Below are positions 56,630 to 64,000 of a stretch of 64,000 nucleotides of DNA, piece after piece (position 1 is the stretch's first letter; every line of letters begins with the position of its first letter). The notes beneath the pieces are model-generated. The model had not been told where the DNA came from. It saw only the letters and a list, made by a program, of their open reading frames with translations, and did no database searches. Both the position numbers and the translations under genes were made by a program. This stretch comes from Cyathus striatus (taxonomy: Eukaryota; Basidiomycota; Agaricomycetes; Agaricales; Nidulariaceae), in assembly GCA_025738555.1 (NCBI GenBank), contig JAOVFP010000010.1, positions 2,232,001 to 2,296,000 on the forward strand. The letters run 5' to 3'.

Positions 56630-59600
56630 ATGACAAATCTACACAATCTCAATCTCACACCCGCAGGAGCAAGGCTGCCAACTCCAGGCGCCACTCAGGC
56701 TCCAAGCAACACCGGAGCGCCCACGCCAACGGCCAATCAGGATGTGGCTGGAATTGGTAATCCAGTCACGCCTCCTCGAGAAGCTTCCCCAGCTACCGAG
56801 GCTCAAGCGCATGGCGTGAACCAGGATGCAAGGCCCCCTATCGACGACAATGCCACTCGCATCCGCGAACTGGAGACCGCGCTTGCTGCGGCGGAAGCAC
56901 AGCTGGCAAATTGTCAGCCCCAGCTCTTCAGCATGGCAGCGGAACCGGAGATGCTAGCCGCTCTGGCAACAATCGTGCCAAAAGACGTGCCCAAGCGGGC
57001 TTTAGTTGGGCCAATCGTGCCAGGTTTCAAAACGGATGCGCTGGATTCTGGTGAGTGTTTTTACTGTCTCGTTAAACCCGTCCCCGCCCGCTCCCCCCCT
57101 GCCATATTCCCCGTTCCTCCATACACCCGCACACCCACTACCTGCCCTCACCCTCTACACGCCCATACCCACTCCCGCCCGTACCCGCACCCGCACCCGC
57201 CTGCTACTATGCAGTTTTCCTGTCCCCGTCCCGCCGTCGTTGTTGCATGCTAATGCACCCGTTTTTCTTCCCGCCTGCAGCCATCCCACTGAAGGTAGAC
57301 GCCGCATTTGCTGCGTACGCGTACGTACCGTACTCAGCCTTGACGAAAGCCGCACGCATTAAAGCCCTGCGGGGCGATGAAGCAGTGATCATTACGGCGT
57401 CCGGGCTATCCACCAAAGGGCTGGATAGGTCCAGCGAGCGCAACATCTCGACGCTGGAATGGATGGACGCGTCGGAGGTTCACATTGCGAGGACTAGGCA
57501 CCACGTCGGTGATCAGCATGCCGACGCCTTGAAGGCTCATCAAGCTATCGTACTCAAGCTTGCCAGCCGCCAGGGAGCGGAAGCAGACGCTTGGCCACTG
57601 GCCGTTGCATACGACATCCAGCAGCGGGAAGCTGCGCGGCCAACCATGCGCACGACCTGTCCACGCTGGACACGGTGGCTTTGCAATTGGTCACCAACCA
57701 GCTGCTCCTTGCCCGCAGCCCGCGTCCCCAGCCACCTGCGACGTCAATGTTTCCCACTGCCTCACATCACTCCCCTTCCAAACGGCCGGCCCATCACCCG
57801 TCCTTTCTGCCCGACTCACCCAGCAAACGGCAGCGCCCGAATCCTGGTGAGTCCGCGTGCTTTCGATGCGGGGCTGGCGGTCATTTCCCCAAGGACTGTT
57901 CGGCCTCGCAAACAAAGACGGGACGACCAACTGCGTGCCTCATGGGTGACACCAGACACCCGAACAGCCTCTGCGCACCCGACCGTTCCCCCTATTGCTT
58001 CCGGTGGGCGAAGGAGTCCGCCTGCTCCTTCAGCGCCTGCACCCATTTTCACGGCTGCTCCATCTGTGGCAGCACCTCGCATGGCGCAGGCAGATGCACC
58101 GCCGGTGCCCAGTGATCCTCGCTGGATCGCCACACCGCTTGATGCTACAGCCATCGAGCGGCTTCTCGCCAGCTTGGGCATTCTGGAGGAGTGGGCCCAG
58201 GTCCTCGCTGGCATCAAAAGCGGTTTCGATGTAGGCGTGCCAGCCTCGTTGGACCGCACTCGTTTATTTCCCCAACCACGCGTCCTCCTCACTAGACCCC
58301 GCGTGCGTCGAGGAATACATTGCTGGGGAGCAAGCCGCCGGTCGGTATTCCAAAGCATTCACGCCACAAGACCTGGAGGCCATCATTGGGCCCTTTGTGG
58401 CTTCCCCGCTGGGCCTGGTGCCCAAGCCTCATTCCGAGGCATGGAGGCTTATACAAGACCTCTCCTTTCCCCGCGACAACCCGGCCATCCCGTCGGTCAA
58501 CTCGCTCATCGACGCCAACGCCTTCCCTACCGAGTGGGGAACGTTTGCGGACACCGCCGCCCTCATCCTGCCCCTTCCACCAGGCTGCCGTGCGGCCACC
58601 TTCGACATCACGGCAGCTTACCGCATCACGCCGGTGGCACCCTTGCAGCAGAACTTCACCTGCGTGATGTGGAAGGGTCTGGTCTACGTCGACCATGCTG
58701 TCTGCTTCGGTTTGGCATCCAGTGCCGGGGTGTTTGGCCAAGTTGCAGATATGCTACTTGCCATCTACCGTGCATCCGGATTCCGCCTCATCGTGAAATG
58801 GGTCGACGACTTTCTAGTAGTGGCCCTTCCCACGACACATGGTCCGAAGACGACTTTATCGGCCTGACCAGCTGCTTAGGCGTCCCGTGGAGCGCACAGA
58901 AGACGAGACCGCTGGCACCAATCCAGAGGTACATCGGCTTCGACTGGAACCTCGATACCAAGTCTGTGGCACTGCCCCAGGACAAACTGGCCGCACTGCT
59001 CAAGCTCGTCGAGGAATGGAAAGTACCCGGCGCAAAGTTTCGGCAGCACCAGGCAGCAAGCCTTCATGGCAAGCTCGTCCATGCCTCCTCAGTGTTTCGG
59101 GTGACTCGCCCCTTCCTTTGCTTGGTCGCCCAGTTCTCCAACAGCTTCCTGTCAAAGCGCGCACCACTGCATGTACCGGGCACAGTAGCCATCGACCTCG
59201 ACTGGATCCGTTACCTTCTCCAGTCATCGCCCAACTCCGTCCCTCTCTGTGATCCCACCCCCATCGACATACAGTGGTGGGGGGATGCCAGCTCTTCCTT
59301 CGGCATCGGCGTGGTGGTACAAGGCCACTGGGCAGTGTGGAAGTATGCACCTGGTGTGCAGGTTGGCCCCCTCGAGGAGTGGGACATTGGCTGGGCGGAA
59401 GCTGTTGCTGTCGAGCTGGGGCTTCGCCTGGCGCTGCAGCTGGGCATTATCGACCCCAAGCTTCATTCCGGCGCGTCGTTCTTAGTGCGCTCCGACAATC
59501 AAGGCGTCGTGGCGGTGACCAACTCTGGTCGCTCCTGCAGCAGGAACACCAACGCGGTCCTCAAGCACATCTTCGGCCTGCTGGCTCGCAGCGGGCTAGC

Positions 59601-59754
59601 ACTGCGGGCAGAATATGTGCCCAGCAGACTAAACATCTCCGACGCACTCTCGCGCGGGGACATACCAGGTTTCCTGGCTGGTTTCAATGGAGTGGCTCAG
59701 CAGGCGAGCTTACCTCTCCCCATGCATCTTTCCCACCTACTAATATCACTGTAA
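56630..59754 (+). pseudogene. DIRS-like retroelement: spliced gag-like ORF and RT-RNase H (frameshifted)
   Basis: The gag-like protein starts MTNLHNLNLTPAG at 56630. A 230-bp GT-AG intron at 57051-57280 joins ALDS to AIPLKVDAAFAAYAY in frame. Then come two zinc-knuckle-like clusters (CFRCGAGGHFPKDC near 57860, CSICGSTSHGAGRC near 58060). RT follows with FDITAAYR near 58602, GLASSAGVFGQVADM near 58713 and the active site KWVDDFLVV near 58797. Next is YIGFDWNLDTKSVALP near 58933, then RNase H (WWGDASSSFGIG near 59276, RSDNQGVVAV near 59488, SDALSRGD near 59640). The stop is at 59754. RT and RNase H of this type belong to DIRS-like elements; the tyrosine recombinase is not present before the insertion at 59783. 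Frame changes near 57650, 58120, 58270 and 58850 break the ORF. Confidence 0.75.
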
Positions 59755-59772
59755 TGCCTGCGCGCGCCTTCC

Positions 59773-59796
59773 GGCTGGCACCGAGGGGTGCCAGCC
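59773..59796. repeat. Perfect hairpin at the FB-2 boundary
   Basis: GGCTGGCACC-gagg-GGTGCCAGCC. The right half is the FB terminal sequence. The left half lies in the flanking DNA and mimics an inverted FB end. Confidence 0.8.
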
Positions 59797-59859
59797 ATTT
59801 TGATCATATAACAGCAGTGTTATATGATTGCCCCAATCGAATAAGCCATGCCATTTTAT

Positions 59860-60715
59860 GATTGGGATCATAAACAATCATTGAGGTTCTAATTCAATAC
59901 TACTATTGTATGAATGTATTAAATGATCATAAGCAATCATTGATTGTTTCTAATTGGATATTACTATTGTATGGATGGCTAGGTGATCATAAACAATCAC
60001 TGATTGTTTTTAATTGAATACTACTATTGTATGAATGTATTAGGTGATCATAGACAATCATTGATTTATCTAATTGAATATTAGTATGAATGGAGAGGCA
60101 ATCATAAACAATCATTGATTTTTTCTAATTGAATATTATTATTGTATGAATGGTGAGGTGATCATAAACAATCACTGATTGTTTTTAATTGAATACTACT
60201 ATTGTATGAATGTATTAGGTGATCATAGACAATCATTGATTTATCTAATTGAATATTAGTATGAATGGAGAGGCAATCATAAACAATCATTGATTTTTTC
60301 TAATTGAATATTATTATTGTATGAATGGTGAGGTGATCATAAACAATCACTGATTGTTTTTAATTGAATACTACTATTGTATGAATGTATTAGGTGATCA
60401 TAGACAATCATTGATTTATCTAATTGAATATTAGTATGAATGGAGAGGCAATCATAAACAATCATTGATTTTTTCTAATTGAATATTATTATTGTATGGA
60501 TGGTGAGGTGATCATAAACAATCATTGACTTTTACTAATTGAATATTAGTATGAATGGAGAGGCAATTATAAGCAATCATTGATTTTTACTAATTGAATA
60601 TTGGTATGAATGGTTAGGCAATCATAAACAATCATTGATCTTCACTAATTGAATATTAGTATGGATGGTTAGGCAATCATAAGCAATCAATGATAACTAC
60701 TAATTGGGTATTGCA
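59860..60715 (+). repeat. FB-2 left arm, satellite A with 175-bp higher-order unit
   Basis: Units of 53-60 bp containing ATCATAAACAATCATTGATT and CTAATTGAATATTA. Three successive units form a 175-bp block repeated three times (anchor AAACAATCACTGATTG at 59991, 60166 and 60341). The inverted array starts at about 63535. Confidence 0.9.
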
Positions 60716-60721
60716 GTTGTG

Positions 60722-61385
60722 TGAGTTTGTCACATTTCCTCACATGTCACAATTGTGACACATCTTCCCGCGCGTCACATATTTCCCGCACGTCACATTA
60801 GTCACATATATTCCTGTGTATCACGTTCGTCTCGCGCGTCACAATTGTCACATATATTCCCGCGCTTTATATTAGTCACACGCGTCACGCTTTTTATGCA
60901 TGTCACGATTGTCACATATATTCCCGCGCTTCATGTTAGTCACGCGCGTTACATTTTCCTCACGCGTCACGATTGTCACACATATTCCCGCGCCTCACAT
61001 ATTTTCCGCGCTTCACACATTTCTCGCGCATCGCATATTTCCCGCGCATCACACATTTCCCACGCATCGCATATTTCACGCACGTCACGTTTGTCACGTT
61101 TGTCACGTTCTTTCGCGCGTCACATTTGTCACATACATTCTCGCGCGTCACAATTGTCACATATATTCCCGCGCTTCATGTTTGTCACGCGTGTCACAAT
61201 TGTTACATATATTCCCACGTGTCACGTTCGTCTCGCGCGTCACAGTTGTCACATGTATTCCCGCGCTTCATGTTAGTCACGCACGTCACGCTTTTCACGC
61301 GCGTCATGCTTTTCATGTGTGTCACGCGCGTCACATTCGTCACACTTTTCACATTTCTACATTTGTCATGCTTTGAAATCTTGTC
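60722..61385 (+). repeat. FB-2 left arm, satellite B (CpG-rich)
   Basis: Units built on GTCACATATATTCCCGCGCT and CACGCGTCACGATTGTCACA. It is dense in CGCG and TGACG/CGTCA. Long apparent ORFs in several frames are by-products of the repetition. Confidence 0.9.
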
Positions 61386-62785
61386 TTTCTTAGGTATTAA
61401 TCTTTTGATTCACATTACATGTCCTATGTGTGTCGTTACATTTCTCACAGCATTACATTTGTTATGCTTTGTAAGTATAACACTTGTCATGCTCTTAGTA
61501 TAGGTGGCAAATTGAAAACTATATTAATAGATGGATACTCAGCAATAGTATGTGCATGGACCACTTCCTGATGCTGTCTGAGTAATTACCTGATTCATTC
61601 TGCCAGTAGTCATATGCTTATCACAAAGATTAAGCCATGCATGTACTAGGATAAGCAACATTTATCAGAGACATCAACACATACAGCAGTATAGAGGTGA
61701 ACCTGATTGTCATGGAAGAAGTTTCTGAGCTGAAGGAAATTCTAAGACAAAGAATTTGTGAGTTGATAGGACATCCATATATCCACAGGTACTAGTAAGG
61801 GAAAGTCACCTATATTTAATGAATGTAATGTACTGTACTAAAATAGGTACAGAACAATGGTAGTGAGCTGAGTATCAAAAAGTGAAATAAGCCCAATTCT
61901 ATGATACAGGCAATTTGCCTGCTGTACATTGTGACACAATATCAGTAAGAGTGGAGATAGTTTACATTACCTCTCTGTATCAATAAAGCAAACTGTCATG
62001 TAGTTATATAGAGTAAGCAGATATGTGACTCAATAATGTGCATTGAACATATCAGTATAACCAATAGTGATACAAGAATCATGATCATCTAATGTTTGAG
62101 ATGTGTAAGTTTGATGTGATATAGAGTTACATAGTTCAATACCATTATATCATATCTCTAGTCTTGATTGTAAAATGTCAATGGGCTTACATACACACTC
62201 TACATTTTTCATTCTAGTTGCTTCTTACTGTTAGACTTCCATAATTTACTAATTGTAATATCTCATGTCATAACTTTCAATTTAGCAAGAACATATATGT
62301 TTCCTTGCTTTAATAATTTATTCTGCAGTTTATGATACTTCTGTTCTGTAATGTGAACAATGATATAGATATACAGGTAACCAGACACACATAACTGGCT
62401 CAAGTTGTTATATCTTATGACAGACAAAGTTGAAATATTCTACATGTCATAATAAGTTCCAAAAATCTTGTGATCTTATGCAATATGCACAAAATGTGAC
62501 AAATTAGATGCATATTGAGAACATGACAAACTTGACATCTGACTTGCATTAAAAACATAATGCAAATGAAAACCATGATAGGATAATAGTAGATAACAAG
62601 TGATATGCTGAGTATTCCCCAGTTCACATAGTTTCAAATTTAGATATGTTGTCAATATCAAAGGCCAAATTAGATTACTGAGCTGTGAAAATTGTGGCAA
62701 ATGTAACATGTGAAAAGAGCATGATGAGTGACACACATAGGACATGTAATGTGAATCAAAAGATTAATACCTAAGAAAGACAAGA
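61386..62785. other. FB-2 loop
   Basis: Non-coding. Part of it is homologous to the FB-1 loop (61985-62120 and 62195-62310). An 18S rRNA-like segment sits at 61587-61659. Confidence 0.7.
61587..61659 (+). other. Fragment resembling the 5' end of 18S rRNA
   Basis: Reads TACCTGATTCATTCTGCC, AGTAGTCATATGCTTATCAC and AAAGATTAAGCCATGCATGT in succession, then ends at ATAAGCAA. This follows the universally conserved first 70 or so bases of eukaryotic small-subunit rRNA with a handful of substitutions. Similarity stops after that, so it is a captured fragment and not an rRNA gene. Confidence 0.8.
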
Positions 62786-62789
62786 TTTC

Positions 62790-63520
62790 AAAGCATGACA
62801 AATGTAGAAATGTGAAAAGTGTGACGAGCGCTAAAAGTGTGACGAATGTGACGCGCGTGACACACATGAGAAGCATGACACACATGAAAAGCGTGACGCG
62901 CGTGAAAAGCGTGACGCGCGTGAAAAGCGTGACGCGCGTGAAAAGCGTGACGCGCGTGAAAAGCGTGACGCGCGTGAAAAGCGTGACGCGCGTGAAAAGC
63001 GTGACGCGCGTGACTAACATGAAGCGCGGGAATATATGTAACAATTGTGACACGCGTGACAAACATGAAGCGCGGGAATATATGTGACAATTGTGACGCG
63101 CGAGAATGTATGTGACAAATGTGACGCGCGAAAGAACGTGACAAACGTGACAAACGTGACGTGCGTGAAATATGCGATGCGTGGGAAATGTGTGATGCGC
63201 GGGAAATATGCGATGCGCGAGAAATGTGTGAAGCGCGGAAAATATGTGAGGCGCGGGAATATGTGTGACAATCGTGACGCGTGAGGAAAATGTAACGCGC
63301 GTGACTAACATGAAGCGCGGGAATATATGTGACAATCGTGACATGCATAAAAAGCGTGACGCGTGTGACTAATATAAAGCGCGGGAATATATGTGACAAT
63401 TGTGACGCGCGAGACGAACGTGATACACAGGAATATATGTGACTAATGTGACGTGCGGGAAATATGTGACGCGCGGGAAGATGTGTCACAATTGTGACAT
63501 GTGAGGAAATGTGACAAACT
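62790..63520 (-). repeat. FB-2 right arm, satellite B (inverted) with 18-bp expansion
   Basis: Inverted counterpart of 60722-61385. Near the loop side an 18-bp unit, GTGACGCGCGTGAAAAGC, is repeated about seven times in a row (62893-63014), whereas the left arm has only one or two equivalents. A unit present in the left arm (about 61210-61270) is missing here. Confidence 0.9.
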
Positions 63521-63534
63521 CACACAACTGCAAT

Positions 63535-64000
63535 ACCCAATTAGTAGTTATCATTGATTGCTTATGATTGCCTAACCATCCATACTAATATTCAATTAGT
63601 GAAGATCAATGATTGTTTATGATTGCCTAACCATTCATACCAATATTCAATTAGTAAAAATCAATGATTGCTTATAATTGCCTCTCCATTCATACTAATA
63701 TTCAATTAGTAAAAGTCAATGATTGTTTATGATCACCTCACCATCCATACAATAATAATATTCAATTAGAAAAAATCAATGATTGTTTATGATTGCCTCT
63801 CCATTCATACTAATATTCAATTAGATAAATCAATGATTGTCTATGATCACCTAATACATTCATACAATAGTAGTATTCAATTAAAAACAATCAGTGATTG
63901 TTTATGATCACCTCACCATTCATACAATAATAATATTCAATTAGAAAAAATCAATGATTGTTTATGATTGCCTCTCCATTCATACTAATATTCAATTAGA
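63535..64000 (-). repeat. FB-2 right arm, satellite A (inverted, cut by window edge)
   Basis: Inverted units (AATGATTGTTTATGATTGCC, ATTCAATTAGAAAAAATC) mirroring 60200-60715 almost base for base as far as the window allows. Confidence 0.9.

Larger units (their letters stand above)
59783..64000. mobile_element. Fold-back-like element FB-2, right end outside window
   Basis: Begins GAGGGGTGCCAGCC, matching the FB-1 terminus, followed by the subterminal palindrome ATCATATAACA-gcag-TGTTATATGAT (59802-59827). The left arm is satellite A (59860-60715) then satellite B (60722-61385). The loop is about 61386-62785. The right arm is inverted B (62790-63520) then inverted A (63535 to the edge). The two B arms are almost identical over several hundred bases. 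There is no transposase in the visible part. Confidence 0.8.

Noticed and set aside
57155..59466. Minus-strand ORFs in the DIRS-like region
   Set aside because: Shadows of GC-rich coding sequence; the plus strand carries recognisable RT and RNase H motifs.
60755..61503. ORFs of 158-176 aa rich in SRASHLSHIF-type repeats (and 62670-63489 on the other strand)
   Set aside because: Same artefact in satellite B; no start context, domain or splice signal.
61587..61659. A functional rRNA gene
   Set aside because: Only about 73 bases resemble 18S; the rest of the subunit is absent.
62893..63014. CRISPR-like array
   Set aside because: The 18-bp units are directly tandem without spacers, and the genome is eukaryotic.

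Overview
The window looks like a transposon-rich stretch of an agaricomycete (mushroom-forming basidiomycete) genome. The evidence is a FunK1 fungal-specific kinase, a NACHT-WD40 NLR of the HET-E/NWD type, a DUF6533-type membrane protein, 45-65 bp introns, a chromodomain Ty3/Gypsy element and a DIRS-like retroelement. I cannot place it to species. Sequence composition is patchy. The intervals 1-23.4 kb and 34.8-43.6 kb are strongly CpG-poor, as expected after long cytosine methylation. The intervals 23.4-34.2 kb, the Gypsy element at 43.6-51.7 kb and the DIRS-like element at 56.4-59.8 kb keep CpG.

Layout. From 1 to about 13.4 kb lies an old Ty3/Gypsy element whose internal stops are all TGA (apparent CGA to TGA decay). 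Its integrase is split by a 7.4-kb fold-back (FB-like) element at 1451-8840, with 7-bp target duplications. That element has very long inverted arms built of tandem satellites. It has itself been hit by a solo LTR (8156-8805) and by a hAT-like element (4150-6764), and the hAT-like element carries a TA-flanked MITE (4756-5378). From 13.4 to 18.2 kb there are repeat remnants. At 18193-23398 (minus strand) is an intact five-exon NLR with 22 WD40 repeats. From 23.4 to 27.8 kb I see no convincing gene. At 27929-34217 is a large multi-exon ankyrin-repeat gene whose reading frame is interrupted by one stop and several single-base shifts. At 34836-38506 (minus strand) is a FunK1 kinase gene that has lost three key aspartates and has two adjacent MITEs in its last intron. 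A non-autonomous hAT-like element lies at 39846-41347.

At 43595-51691 is a young, complete Ty3/Gypsy chromovirus-type element (766-bp LTRs, GCACC target duplication). It carries an extra cysteine-rich gene on its antisense strand. A DUF6533-like gene lies at 54265-56083. A DIRS-like element (spliced gag, RT-RNase H) occupies 56630-59754. A second fold-back element starts at about 59783 and runs off the right edge. It shares ends, inner satellite and loop with the first one but has a different outer satellite, and its loop contains a stretch closely resembling the 5' end of 18S rRNA.

The host genes (NLR, ankyrin, FunK1, DUF6533) do not form a pathway. They are typical lineage-expanded accessory genes embedded among transposons. 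The most unusual item is the fold-back element family with interchangeable satellite arms.
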